Shown here one piece after another: positions 47,238-56,438 of a stretch of DNA of 64,000 bases. The position numbers and the translations under genes were made by a program. Position 1 is the stretch's first letter, and every line of letters starts with the position of its first letter. The stretch comes from CBDEGU01 sp965238045 (GTDB lineage Bacteria > Acidobacteriota > Terriglobia > Bryobacterales > UBA6623), in the NCBI GenBank assembly GCA_965238045.1, contig CBDEGU010000007.1, positions 124,001 through 188,000 on the forward strand. Reading direction: 5' to 3'. The notes below the pieces were generated by a model. That model was not told the DNA's origin, made no database searches, and saw nothing but the letters and a program-made list of their open reading frames with translations.

Positions 47238-47352
47238 GTCCCTTCGGCCTTGCGAATCTGGCGCTGCCGACCAAGAACAGGCCGCGAAACTGCACACGGG
47301 AGGCTTGACCTGCAAAACGGCAGGTGAAAACACGGACCGTTGCCGCGGAGTT

Positions 47353-48864
47353 CTACGGCAACTGATTCTTCAGCCAGGCATCGTAGGAGTGGCTCTTGCC
47401 GCCGGCGTACTCATATGTGTCGTAGATGGCGCCTTTGCCCGACATTCGCGGATCGCCTTCCGCCTTGAGCTTGGCTTCCATCTCCGTACGCAGTTCTTCC
47501 TTGATGTGGCGGTACTCGGGGTTCTCGGCCAGGTTCTCGACGCAATCCGTATCCGTTCCGACGCGGTAGAGTTCTTCGGCCGGACGCTTGCCGAATGACA
47601 TGCGGTAGTATTTGTCGAACCGGCGCAAGATCTGGTTCTTCGCCGGGCTGTCGTCGCAGTTGCGGTAGCCCGTTTCGGGGTTCCCCGCCGGCCAGCGGCC
47701 GGGCTCGTAGTTGCGCACATAGAGCCACTTTTTCGTGCGCATTGCCCTCACCGGATAGCCGGTATTGTTGGGCCGCCCCAGGTCGTGGCGCTCCTTGCCG
47801 ATCAGCATCCGGTTGCGCGAGACATCGTTCCAGCCCGGCTTGCCAGACTTGAGAATGCCGAGGAAACTCGCGCCGGTCATGGTCGCGGGAATCGGCAGGC
47901 CGGCGGCTTCGAGAAAGGTTGGCGCAAAATCGCGGACATTGATGAAATCGTCAATGATGCGGCCCCCGGTCATACCGCTCGCCACGCCACTCGTCACACC
48001 AGCCGGGCGAATCGCCAGCGGGACATGAAAGCCGTGCTCGTAGATTTGGCCCTTGACGCGGGGAAAGGGCATACCGTGATCGGATGTCATCACGACGATA
48101 GTGTTGTTAAGTTCTCCGATGGCTTCGAGCTTGGCGAGCGCGCGCCCAACGTGCGAGTCGAAGTGTTCGACTTCGACCGAGTAATCGCTCAGGTCGCGCC
48201 GGATGGCCTGATTGTCCGGATAGTATTTGGGTACCTCGACTTGCCGCCAATCCTTGCCAGCACGCTCACCGGCGCCGGGTTCGTAGGCCCGGTGCGGCTC
48301 GTGTCCGCCGAGCCAGAAACAAAAGGGCTGGCCGGGCTGGCGATGTTCGAGGAAGACCTCGAAATTCGCCGCATAGTCCTTGTTCGAGATGAAACGAAAC
48401 GGCGGCTCGGCGGTGTGCTTGGCGAACTCGGGTCCGGCCGGGTTGCGCGTGAAACCACCGGCTTTCGCATCTCCCGGCCCCCACCCCTTGCCGGTATAGC
48501 CAACCAAATAGCCCGACTGTTCGAGGACATCCGGGTAGACGGCCCACTTGTTCGGGAATACGCCATAGTGGTTCGTTGCCTCTTCGAGTTGCCAGGTGTT
48601 GCGACCGGTCAGGATGCTTGCGCGGCATGGGCTGCACTTGGGGTTCGAGGTGAAGCAGTTGTTGAAAAGCACCCCTTCGCTCGCGATCCGGTCGAAGGCC
48701 GGGGTCGTCATCCACTTCGATCCATAAGCGCCGGCGTGGGGCCAGCCCCAGTCGTCGGCAATGCAGAAGAGGATATTCGGACGCGTCGTTTTGCTGTCGG
48801 CGCGACCGAGCGCGGCGAGCGCGCCGAGACTCGAGAGCAGAAACGAACGGCGAGCGTGTTTCAT
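47353..48864 (-). CDS. Tat-exported sulfatase (formylglycine type)
   Basis: 503 residues of the alkaline-phosphatase superfamily. The signal MKHARRSFLLSSLGALAAL carries a twin arginine. ILFCIADDWGWPHAGAYG supplies the first metal ligands, and KCSPCRASILTGRN contains the C-x-P-C-R site whose Cys77 would be converted to formylglycine. GHEPHRAY, VVMTSDHGMPFPRVKGQIYEHG and the C-terminal GDTYEYAGGK-like sheet follow. The substrate is probably a sulfate ester of a sugar. A dedicated sulfatase-modifying factor is not in the window. A copy of its 3' end lies at 44248-44312. Confidence 0.93.
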   Translation of the reverse strand: MKHARRSFLLSSLGALAALGRADSKTTRPNILFCIADDWGWPHAGAYGSKWMTTPAFDRIASEGVLFNNCFTSNPKCSPCRASILTGRNTWQLEEATNHYGVFPNKWAVYPDVLEQSGYLVGYTGKGWGPGDAKAGGFTRNPAGPEFAKHTAEPPFRFISNKDYAANFEVFLEHRQPGQPFCFWLGGHEPHRAYEPGAGERAGKDWRQVEVPKYYPDNQAIRRDLSDYSVEVEHFDSHVGRALAKLEAIGELNNTIVVMTSDHGMPFPRVKGQIYEHGFHVPLAIRPAGVTSGVASGMTGGRIIDDFINVRDFAPTFLEAAGLPIPATMTGASFLGILKSGKPGWNDVSRNRMLIGKERHDLGRPNNTGYPVRAMRTKKWLYVRNYEPGRWPAGNPETGYRNCDDSPAKNQILRRFDKYYRMSFGKRPAEELYRVGTDTDCVENLAENPEYRHIKEELRTEMEAKLKAEGDPRMSGKGAIYDTYEYAGGKSHSYDAWLKNQLP

Positions 48865-48970
48865 CGTCGAATCATACTACCTGACGATCTGAGACGCGAC
48901 GGCGAGGAACCGCTGGCGGGAGACCACTCGTGAGAGAAGGAACCCGAGTGTTCGGTGACGACCAGAGCCG

Positions 48971-49842
48971 CTAGCTGGCGAGCCGCTGCTTGGCTTGATC
49001 GGTGTAGTCGCGGATGTAGCGCCGCAGGCTTTCCCTGAGCTGCTCCATGACCGGCCAGGCGCCGGGACTTGGCGACGCGATGGCACGGTCTAGAATCTGG
49101 TGAACCGGCAGCAAGTCCCGCGTGGTCGAGGTGATGAAGACTTCGTCAGCCTCGTAGAGGTCGTCCAGGGTAAGGACCTTCTCCTCGACTGGCGGGACAT
49201 GGATCTCGCCGAGCATGATGGCCCGCGTCACGCCGGGAAGGGGTCCCGACGAGAGGGGCGGCGTGCGGGTCACACCGTTCTTGGTCGCGAAGATATTGGC
49301 CGAAGTACACTCGGCGACTTCACCGCGTTCATTGAGCAGGATGACCTCGGCATAACCGTTCCGCTTGGCTGTTTCGCTCAGTGTCAGGTTATGCGCCCAT
49401 GACAGCGATTTGGCGCCCGCGAAGGGCGAGGCCGCGTGACGCGCCTGCTCGGCGACATCGAGCGGCACGGATGCGGGCCACGAAGTGAGTCCGCTTGTTA
49501 GCGCGATCAGGTCCGACGCCCGGCCCGAGCCGGGTCCGGCCCAGAAGCCGCCCTGGCTTCGGACCACGCAGACGCGCATGGTCGAATCCTGGGCGCCGTT
49601 GCGCTCAATGAGGCGCAGCAGGTCGAGGCGCACTTCTTCCGGATCCTGGCTGAGATCGATGTGCAGCAGCCGGGCGTCCTTCCGCAGCGCTGCCAGTGGC
49701 GCTCAAAGGCGAAGGGAATGCCGTCGTAGATTCGCAAGGTCGTGAAAATGCCCCAACCCGCGAGCAGACCCAGCTGGCCGGGACGCAGGATCTTTTCCTC
49801 TGCGGAGACGATCTCATCGTTGTAGAGTACGTGCGAGTGCAT
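48971..49842 (-). pseudogene. class IV PLP aminotransferase, frameshifted
   Basis: The N-terminal part starts at the ATG at 49842 (MHSHVLYNDEIVSAEEKILR, GLLAGWGIFTTLRIYDGIPF, ERHWQR). Its continuation (LRKDARLLHIDLSQDPEE) is in the next frame from about 49690. The total length, 872 bases, is one short of a multiple of three, so a single base is missing in CACTGGCAGCGCTGCGG. After the shift the domain is normal: AKSLSWAHNLTLSETAKRNGY with the PLP lysine, LLNERGEVAECTSANIF and TPPLSSGPLPGVTR. Relatives are branched-chain aminotransferases and aminodeoxychorismate lyase. It could be a real pseudogene or an assembly error. Confidence 0.82.
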
Positions 49843-50083
49843 TGACGGTATTATCGCAGCCCGCCGCCGAGGGCTGGAACCGAGCGGCCAGTGCTCTCGC
49901 CCGAGATTTGGCGCTTGGCCTAGGAAGAGGGCAAGCAAGCCCGCCGTTCTCGCCGCCCGGCTCATGAGCGTGCCCGCCAAACACTGCCATGAGACGCCTC
50001 GCCCCGCCATGCGCCGGCGCCGTGGGTGGGCGAGGTCGCCGGTGGAGTCGAGTCGCCAGGTGTTATCGAGATAGAATGGTATT

Positions 50084-50173
50084 GGAGGAATGGCCGAGTG
50101 GTTGAAGGCGGCGGTCTTGAAAACCGTTGACGGGGCAACTCGTCCGGGGGTTCGAATCCCTCTTCCTCCGCCA
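50084..50173 (+). tRNA. tRNA-Ser (UGA anticodon)
   Basis: A complete class II tRNA of 90 bases including an encoded CCA. The acceptor stem GGAGGAA pairs with TTCCTCC; G is the discriminator. The anticodon loop CTTGAAA holds TGA at 50118-50120, and the long variable arm (TTGACGGGGCAACTCGTC) is characteristic of serine tRNAs. The T arm ends GGTTCGAATCC. Accessory-looking gene fragments follow immediately, so this may have served as an integration site. Confidence 0.95.
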
Positions 50174-50312
50174 ATACCTACTGAATCTAAAGGCCTTAGG
50201 TTCAGTATGTGAATCTGATCCACAAATGCGTCTACAAATACAACGGAGTCTCGGGTGTCATTCGTCCACGTAGACCACCCGACTCAGGTCGGGGGGCGGG
50301 GGAGTGGTGGCG

Positions 50313-50564
50313 TCAACCTCCGCGCTCTGCGCGGTACCGCTTGATGACTTCACTGAAGGGTCCGGGCTTGAAGTAGAGGTCCCGCTCGATCGGTAGACCG
50401 AGAGGGCCGCGGGCGGATTCGAGCTCGGAGAGCACAAAGTAGCCCCATTCCTCCTCAAGTCCGATGACGTAGCCGAAGAACCGGAAGTCGCCGTCTTCTG
50501 TATAGTTTTCCGTTTCGTGAGTTGACCCCATGTAGCGTCTGAATGAATGCTTTGCAAGAATCAT
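50313..50564 (-). pseudogene. DUF2958 protein, N-terminally truncated
   Basis: 83 codons on the minus strand. From about residue 25 the sequence (FRFFGYVIGLEEEWGYFVLS, ELESARGPLGLPIERDLYFK, PGPFSEVI) is the C-terminal two thirds of DUF2958, a small protein usually carried on plasmids and integrative elements. The expected beginning, with its conserved Trp-rich segment, is absent; the first 20 codons look unrelated. The gene is therefore a fragment joined to foreign sequence at about 50490-50510. It overlaps the region before the divergent gene at 50579. Confidence 0.65.
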
Positions 50565-50578
50565 CTAGGTGGGTGGCC

Positions 50579-51325
50579 ATGCAACCAGAAAACCAGAATC
50601 GAGCAACAACGGCATTGGAGATTGAAGCGCTGGCACGAAGCAGGGACATGAATGAGATCAATGAGGCATCTCGTAGCGCCGAAGCGGAAGTCGTTAGGGA
50701 CTTTGCGGCGAGAGGGATGCTTCGGTCCGGTGGCTTTGGTGAGAGGATCGCTGCCATCCACCGGGATAGGGCACGACGGATGGTTGACCGACAGATTGCC
50801 CTACGTGGGGAGAGCCTCAAGAAGGTCCCCGAACTGGGCACCAAAGAGCACTTCAAGTCTCTGCTCGATTCGGTACATTCGACCATTGAAGGGGTTTTCC
50901 GGTCCATCCCGGAGCATCTTCGTAATCGCGGCGCACAGGTTGCTCATGACGCCATCCACAAGAAGAGCGAATACGAATGCGTCAACTTGAAGGCACACGC
51001 CCAACGGGAAATCGAGATTCTCAAACGGGAGCATCAGCTGGAGCGTGCGAAACAGGAGAAATTAGTGAAAACCGTCATCAGGTTTGGCGACAACACGATA
51101 TTCCAGGGCGATGTCACCGTTGCTGTGGCCAAGAAGATCGAGGGCAGCTTCAACAAGGCCCAGGCGGCAGCGTCGTCGGACGACATCAAGGAACTGCTGC
51201 AACAACTCGTCCCGGAAGTGGCAAAAGTAGCGGAGAAACTCTCGGAAAACGAGGCGGCGGACGTAGCCTACGACCTGGAGAGACTGACCTACGAAGCCAC
51301 CAAGGACAACCCGAAACGCAAATAG
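50579..51325 (+). CDS. unknown accessory protein cut by an in-frame amber codon
   Basis: 248 residues from the ATG at 50579, chosen for the AGGTGG six bases upstream; an ATG at 50543 is in frame as well. The protein is largely helical and charged (ALEIEALARSRDMNEINEAS). Its C-terminal part (FQGDVTVAVAKKIEGSFNKA, SSDDIKELLQQL, AYDLERLTYEATKDNPKRK) resembles the conserved end of a group of accessory proteins found with phage and immunity genes. The reading frame stops at TAG (51323-51325), but the next 34 codons in the same frame (WELSAEGIREAAKSVG … KLLALLE) continue the same family pattern to a TAG at 51428. Function unknown. Confidence 0.6.
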   Translation: MQPENQNRATTALEIEALARSRDMNEINEASRSAEAEVVRDFAARGMLRSGGFGERIAAIHRDRARRMVDRQIALRGESLKKVPELGTKEHFKSLLDSVHSTIEGVFRSIPEHLRNRGAQVAHDAIHKKSEYECVNLKAHAQREIEILKREHQLERAKQEKLVKTVIRFGDNTIFQGDVTVAVAKKIEGSFNKAQAAASSDDIKELLQQLVPEVAKVAEKLSENEAADVAYDLERLTYEATKDNPKRK

Positions 51326-51439
51326 TGGGAACTAAGCGCCGAGGGTATCCGGGAGGCGGCGAAATCGGTCGGCGAAGTCGGCACGACCGCGATCAGCCTG
51401 GTGGAAAAACTACTTGCGCTGCTGGAGTAGCCACATACC

Positions 51440-52015
51440 TCACCCCAACCCAGGCCCATCATAAGGATGTCCGGATTCCCGTTGTTCGCCCGCCAGGTCG
51501 CCTGAAACCGCGCCGAGCCAGACCCCGTAGATTCGCAGTGTCTTATTCTCCGACGCCGCTAGCGCATCAAGGACTTGGGCCTGATCCGGCCGCGGAACCC
51601 AGCCAAGCCGCCCCAGCGCTTCGAGGGCCCGCGGCCGCTCGGCCGCGGACGGGTCGAACGCAACGCGTTCCAGTCTCGTCAGCCAGTCGAGGCGGTCGTT
51701 GTCGCGAACCGCCGCCCAGGCCAGGCCCGCCCACAAGTCAACGCGATACCGGGGCCGGCCATCGCTATCTGAGAGATCCGCCTCCAAGGCCTCGCGGACG
51801 CCTTGCCGGTAGTCGAGCGAGATCAGATACTCGGCGGCCCGCAGCTTCGCTTCCCCCGACGATCCGCCCAGCACATCGCGAAGCACTCGAACCGAGTCGT
51901 CGCGCAACTCGGCGGATACCGCGGGCTCGCCATCTCCGGTCTCAGCGAAGAGGACCGCGGCCACAAGCAGCGCGGCGAGAACAGTACGGCCAAAAACAAA
52001 CCGACGAAAAGACAT
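51440..52015 (-). CDS. exported HEAT-like helical protein, probably truncated at the C-terminus
   Basis: 191 residues from the ATG at 52015, which opens a signal sequence (MSFRRFVFGRTVLAALLVAAV). The mature part has paired helices with repeats such as LRAAEYLISLDYRQGVREAL and RPRALEALGRLGW, as in short HEAT-like proteins. The last 25 residues (AGEQRESGHPYDGPGLG) look unlike the rest, which suggests that a once longer gene ends early at the border with the accessory segment. Function unknown. Confidence 0.55.
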   Translation of the reverse strand: MSFRRFVFGRTVLAALLVAAVLFAETGDGEPAVSAELRDDSVRVLRDVLGGSSGEAKLRAAEYLISLDYRQGVREALEADLSDSDGRPRYRVDLWAGLAWAAVRDNDRLDWLTRLERVAFDPSAAERPRALEALGRLGWVPRPDQAQVLDALAASENKTLRIYGVWLGAVSGDLAGEQRESGHPYDGPGLG

Positions 52016-52101
52016 GGGACCAGCGGAACACTGCAATCATAGCGCGAGCGCCGAGAGCGGCGCGGCGCCTCAGCCCTCGTCCCGCGCCCAGCCGGGGAAA
52101 C

Positions 52102-53112
52102 TTAGTCTCTCCACCGAAAGATCACGCCCAGCATGTCTTTCTCGCGGCGGTAGGCCATCTCGTAGGCCTCGCCGATCTGACGGTAAGGCAGCCGATGGGT
52201 CACGAGCCGTTTCGGCTCGAGCCGCCCGTCGGCCATCAGCGAGAGCGTGTGAGCGCAGGCTCGCTCGTCGGCGAAGCGGTCTTCGGACGTGGGATAGAGG
52301 TACCCATTGGGACGGCTGACGGCGATCAGCGAAATTCCCTTGATGTAGAACAGATCCATCGCCATCGGGTTGAAATCGAGCGGCTTTTCGCCCCGCCCCG
52401 TGAGCGCCACGATCGACACGCGGCCGTTGGGACGCACCACTTCCAGTGCCGTGCGATAGGCGGGCCAGGGGTTGGCCGCCAGAATCACCAGATCGATGCC
52501 CGCGCCGCCGGTGAATGCATCCAGCTTCGCGGCCAGATCCGGATCGCTCGAGAGCAACGCTTCGTGCACGCCCATGCGCTTGGCCATCCCAAGCCGCACC
52601 GGACTATTGCCCAAGGCGACGGTGCGAGCCCCGAACAGGGGGCCCAGCGCGACGGCGCCCAAGCCTAGTACGCCTAGACCCACCACCGCCACGTTCTCGC
52701 CCGGCTGGAAGTGAGCCTTGCGGTAACACTTGGCGCTAAGAGTGTAAAGATGCGCGTAAACGGCGTCTTCCGGATCGACGCCCTCGGGAACCTTGACGAT
52801 GCACTCAGACTCATCCGCCACGTACTCGGACTGATGGTGATAGCGCGAGACGACCGCATCGCCGGCCTGGAAGCGCGCGACCTCCGAGCCAACGCCGCGC
52901 ACGAAGCCGTAATTGCTGTCGCCCACCCCGCGCGGAAAATCCGGAGCGCCCGGCACCTGCTCGGCCCCTTCGTAATTCCCGCGGTCGGTTCCGATTTTTA
53001 GAGCCGTGATTTCGGTCTCCACCCAAATCTGCCGGGGACCGAGCTTCGACCCATCTAGCGCCTGCTCTTCGATTCGAAGATCACGCGGACCGTGGAGGAT
53101 GGCGATTTTCAT
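52102..53112 (-). CDS. medium-chain (MDR) dehydrogenase lacking zinc sites
   Basis: 336 residues from the ATG at 53112 (MKIAILHGPRDLRIEEQ). The NAD(P) domain is clear: VAVVGLGVLGLGAVALGPLF and FTGGAGIDLVILAAN. The GroES-like domain is divergent. The usual catalytic Cys is replaced (ITALKIGTDRGNYEG), the GHE motif is missing, and there is no four-Cys structural zinc lobe. It is therefore a non-zinc MDR enzyme, similar in outline to BchC-like dehydrogenases or sugar-related reductases. The substrate is unknown. The gene stands alone. Confidence 0.82.
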   Translation of the reverse strand: MKIAILHGPRDLRIEEQALDGSKLGPRQIWVETEITALKIGTDRGNYEGAEQVPGAPDFPRGVGDSNYGFVRGVGSEVARFQAGDAVVSRYHHQSEYVADESECIVKVPEGVDPEDAVYAHLYTLSAKCYRKAHFQPGENVAVVGLGVLGLGAVALGPLFGARTVALGNSPVRLGMAKRMGVHEALLSSDPDLAAKLDAFTGGAGIDLVILAANPWPAYRTALEVVRPNGRVSIVALTGRGEKPLDFNPMAMDLFYIKGISLIAVSRPNGYLYPTSEDRFADERACAHTLSLMADGRLEPKRLVTHRLPYRQIGEAYEMAYRREKDMLGVIFRWRD

Positions 53113-53751
53113 CAGAGGCGCTCGCTGTCTCGGGCGGCGGGAAAGGCCATACAAGTTTACCCAAAATTGCCGGATGCCGCGCTCCGGACGCCGAAGGCAA
53201 GTTCGCCGACAACGGTGGCATGGCTTTCGCGTACCAGCCCCCAGAGCTGACCGCGGCTCGGAAGCCGGCGAAATTTCTTCCCACCCGCCTGAAAGGAACT
53301 GCGGCCTATTGGAGGTACGATAATGAGCCCACTTCCTGGGGTGCTTCAGTCATCAACTGTTGTTGTCTCGCCCTTATCTCCTTCTGAAAAAGGCACTTAT
53401 ACCTAATTTGGGCAATGGCTGAAGTTGCCAACCCGCAATCTGTTGTAAGTGATTGTATAGTAAGTACTTAAGCTCTTCTCGACAACAGTCGATGAACGAA
53501 GTACCCAGGGAGCAGTGTCGGCCGGAGCGCCGTTCAGCCCGCTCAATCAACGTCTGTGAGCGGATGGACGAGCCCTGGCGCCTACCGGCGGAGGTGATGT
53601 GCAGGGTTCAGCGCGAAAAGACCTGGTATTCGGGGCAGCGCGACTGTATACTGTGACTGTGCCAGGGCCAAAATGGAAATCCTGGTGTAAGGCTTTTCGG
53701 CTCGACAATCAGCAAAGGAGTATATTGGAACCTTCCTGGAGGAGGAAAAGC
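53113..53751. other. 640-bp intergenic region, no gene recognised
   Basis: No open frame with a plausible domain. Short frames on the plus strand (about 53450-53656) are basic and unlike proteins. A TATACT lies at 53647-53652 but has no matching -35 box. The only clear signal is a strong GGAGGA ribosome site at 53738-53745 for the next gene. Confidence 0.45.
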
Positions 53752-55296
53752 ATGAGTAAGTTCATGATCGCAGTTGTCCTGTGCACTCTGGCGCTGATCG
53801 GGACTTCCCGTTCGGTGGCCTTAGACGATGCGTACTTTCATGGCGAAGCGCAAGAACTGGGTCACGAGATCCAGTTGTTCATCGACTCGTATGCCTATGC
53901 GGATCGCTGGGATGTGGTTGGGCGGGTCAATGAACCCAGCAAGCACCCGGAGAATCCCGTTCTGATGGCGGATCAGCCCTGGGAGGAGAAGGTCGGCCTG
54001 CCCAATGTGATTTATGACAGCGAAGACAAAATCTTCCGCATGTGGTATGGGCTCTATGACAGCTTGGCGTGGGGAGGATTCAAAGCACGCCTCAAAGGCG
54101 AGTCCGCATGGAAGCGCTACCCTTACATGATTTCCTACGCCGAAAGCCAAGACGGCGTCCATTGGACCAAGCCCCTGTTCGACAAGGTTCCCTATGGCGG
54201 CCATGACAAGACAAACATTGTGATGACGGGGCTGAATCGGGCCCAGGAATTCCATGTCATGTGGACGCCGAAGCACATGGGCGAGCGGGGCCGCTTCATG
54301 CTCTGGTACCGCGACAGGCTACCCGAGCACGGATACTGCATAAACTTGGCTTTCAGTGACGACGGCGTCAACTGGAAACATTACGAGGACAATCCGGTCT
54401 ATACCCGAGCCCTCGATGCGGAACACTTCCCGGTCTACGATCAGCGCCGCAAACTGTGGCTGCTGTATGCTCGACCGCAGGCCTTGGCCGCAAACGAAGT
54501 CCTCTACACGGGTGAGAACGTGCGCACCCGAATTTCGGTAACGGTCAGCAAAGACCTCAAAACCTGGAGCACGGCGCGTCACATCCTGGTTCCCGACGAA
54601 CTCGACGACGGTTTCTTTTTCGACCGCATGGAGGTGGCCAAGTACGGCAACCAGTACCTGGGCTTTGTGGCGGTCCAACCTCGCGACGGCTCCGGCCACG
54701 GATACATCGAGTTGGTCAGCAGTCCTGATGGCTTTCGGTGGTTCCGCTCGCCAGTGCGGAAACCGTTCATCGCCCGGGGTCGGGAGGGTGATTGGGATGG
54801 CGGACACACCTGGATGCTTCCGAGCATCATTCCCGTGGGAGACTGGCTCTACATGTACTACGTGGGCTCCTCGCGGTCGTGGCGCTACCGTTACCCCGAA
54901 AACTTCAAAGGGATCGGTATGGCACGCATTCGGCGGGACCGGTTCATGGGACAATACGCGGGTAACAAGGGAGGGTGGCTGCTGTCTCGTGAAGTCAAAG
55001 TGACCGGCGACCGCCTCGTGATCAACATCGCTCCCGACCATCGCGCTTTCAGCCGCGACCAACACGGCCACGTAAAGGTCGAACTGTTCGACCGCAGCAG
55101 CGGGCCCTACAATGACAATCGCCCGATTGAAGGATTCGGACAAGACGATTGCGACCGCATTCGGTCCAACGCCGTGGATTACGTCGTGACGTGGAACGGC
55201 AGCGCGGATCTCTCCGTCCTGAAGGGGAAAGACGTCTACATCCGCTTCTATTTGAAGAATGCGTATCTGTTCGGGTTCCGGTTCGTTGATGAATGA
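53752..55296 (+). CDS. exported five-bladed-propeller glycosidase-like protein (GH32/43-like)
   Basis: 514 residues from the ATG at 53752, eight bases after GGAGGA. The start is a signal peptide (MSKFMIAVVLCTLALIGTSR). The body has the pattern of GH43/GH32-type propellers in Planctomycetes and Acidobacteriota: QLFIDSYAYADRWDVV, KHPENPVLMADQPWEE, FRMWYGLYD, YAESQDGVHWTKP, FSDDGVNWKH and SPDGFRWFRSP. The repeated DGVxW/DGxxWxK blades are typical. Acid-base residues cannot be assigned by eye. A paralog starts at 63656. Confidence 0.78.
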   Translation: MSKFMIAVVLCTLALIGTSRSVALDDAYFHGEAQELGHEIQLFIDSYAYADRWDVVGRVNEPSKHPENPVLMADQPWEEKVGLPNVIYDSEDKIFRMWYGLYDSLAWGGFKARLKGESAWKRYPYMISYAESQDGVHWTKPLFDKVPYGGHDKTNIVMTGLNRAQEFHVMWTPKHMGERGRFMLWYRDRLPEHGYCINLAFSDDGVNWKHYEDNPVYTRALDAEHFPVYDQRRKLWLLYARPQALAANEVLYTGENVRTRISVTVSKDLKTWSTARHILVPDELDDGFFFDRMEVAKYGNQYLGFVAVQPRDGSGHGYIELVSSPDGFRWFRSPVRKPFIARGREGDWDGGHTWMLPSIIPVGDWLYMYYVGSSRSWRYRYPENFKGIGMARIRRDRFMGQYAGNKGGWLLSREVKVTGDRLVINIAPDHRAFSRDQHGHVKVELFDRSSGPYNDNRPIEGFGQDDCDRIRSNAVDYVVTWNGSADLSVLKGKDVYIRFYLKNAYLFGFRFVDE

Positions 55297-55868
55297 AGCT
55301 GAGGACCCGACGGCGTTCCAGTGCGAGTGACCGCCGCTAACTCCGATCCCAAGGATGCTTCAAGGTCGGCTGGGGCATTGTCAAGTTAATGAGCCCGAGG
55401 CGGTTTTGCCCGGAAGCGCGCCCGGACTTTCTCTCTTTCAGCAAGCACAAGTCGCCGTCTTCCAGTCTGTGAAAGCTCGCTCCCTGAGCACGCGATGATG
55501 GATCGCTTTGAGATGATGACGTCCAACTCGGAACAGGTTGTGAATTGGGCCGTGGACGCAGAGAAATCGTTGGACTTGTGCCGCTGATTTGAATCGACGC
55601 ATCTGGCGTTCCTGCTCCCTGCGGTGTTGGTGGGAAACTTCAGCTCGGTTGTTCTCGTGCTGGCCGGTTCGATGGGTCACGGATGGGAAGACCTCTCGGT
55701 GGGCGGCCGGATAGCTGCGAAGCTTGTCGGTAACGAGTTGCCACGGTGGGCTCCCCTGATGTTTCAACACCTTGCGAAAGAAGCGTTTAGCGGCTCTCCT
55801 GTCTCGGTGGCGTGTGACCACAATATCCAGGACGTCGCCGTCCTGGTCCACCGCCCTCCAAAGATAAT

Positions 55869-56352
55869 TGTGCCGGTTCAGCCGGAAATGGAGAAAGGCC
55901 GCTCTGAGTAAGGTAGCCATTCCGCCCTTCGGGCGGGGATTTTCTCAGGCATGGGGGTCTATCGATCCGATGGTATCATGGTCCGATTCAAAGGCTCGCC
56001 ATGCTAGTTCTCAGGGTAAGGAGCTCGTCCATCAGCTCGGCTAGGACCTCATTCCTCCGTTGAAGCTTCCGTTCCAGGGCTGCGATCTGCTGCTGCTCCG
56101 GGGCCTTGTCAGAGCGGGTTTGGCGGCCGAATGCAGTCGCGCCGTTCTCAAAGAGTTCTTTCTGCCAGCGATAGAAAACCGTCGGCTGAAGGCTCCGTTC
56201 GTCGCACAGCTTGGAGACGGGAACATGCTCCAGCAAGTGGCACCGAAGAATGGACACTTTCTCTTCCGCCGTGTAGTGCTTGCGCTGTTTCGCCATTTGT
56301 TCTCTCCACTATGAGAGCGGCGCAACATTCCATTTCCATCTGAACCAGGACA
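55869..56352 (-). mobile_element. 484-bp non-autonomous IS3-derived cassette, copy 1
   Basis: Ends in TG…CA with imperfect terminal repeats: TGTGCCGGTTCAGCCGGAAA at the left and, on the other strand, TGTCCTGGTTCAGATGGAAA at the right. A 4-bp target duplication TAAT stands on both sides (55865-55868 and 56353-56356). It holds an OrfA gene only. The sequence beyond OrfA, with the hairpin CCGCCCTTCGGGCGG (55922-55936) and ATCGATCC, corresponds to the far end of the full IS3 element at 58340-58484. The cassette is therefore an IS3 element with the OrfB part removed. Confidence 0.88.
55988..56296 (-). CDS. IS3-family OrfA of cassette copy 1
   Basis: 102 residues. A helix-turn-helix protein of the IS3 OrfA type: MAKQRKHYTAEEKVSILRCH, PVSKLCDERSLQPTVFYRWQ and a leucine-zipper-like C-terminal helix (QQQIAALERKLQRRNEVLAE). 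In an autonomous IS3 element OrfA is fused to OrfB by frameshifting; here the A-run and all of OrfB are missing and the frame ends in RTSMASL. The protein could still bind IS ends and regulate or help transposition in trans. Confidence 0.85.
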   Translation of the reverse strand: MAKQRKHYTAEEKVSILRCHLLEHVPVSKLCDERSLQPTVFYRWQKELFENGATAFGRQTRSDKAPEQQQIAALERKLQRRNEVLAELMDELLTLRTSMASL

Positions 56353-56438
56353 TAATGAGGTTCGCCGCGAATCGTGATGAACACTTCGTCCACGTGCCAG
56401 ATGTCGCCGAGGCGAGCTTGTCGTCGCTGTCCCGCCTC

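Noticed and set aside
50174..53112. Intact integrative element with a repeated tRNA end after tRNA-Ser
   Set aside because: No integrase gene and no second copy of the tRNA 3' end was found in the window; only fragments support a past insertion.
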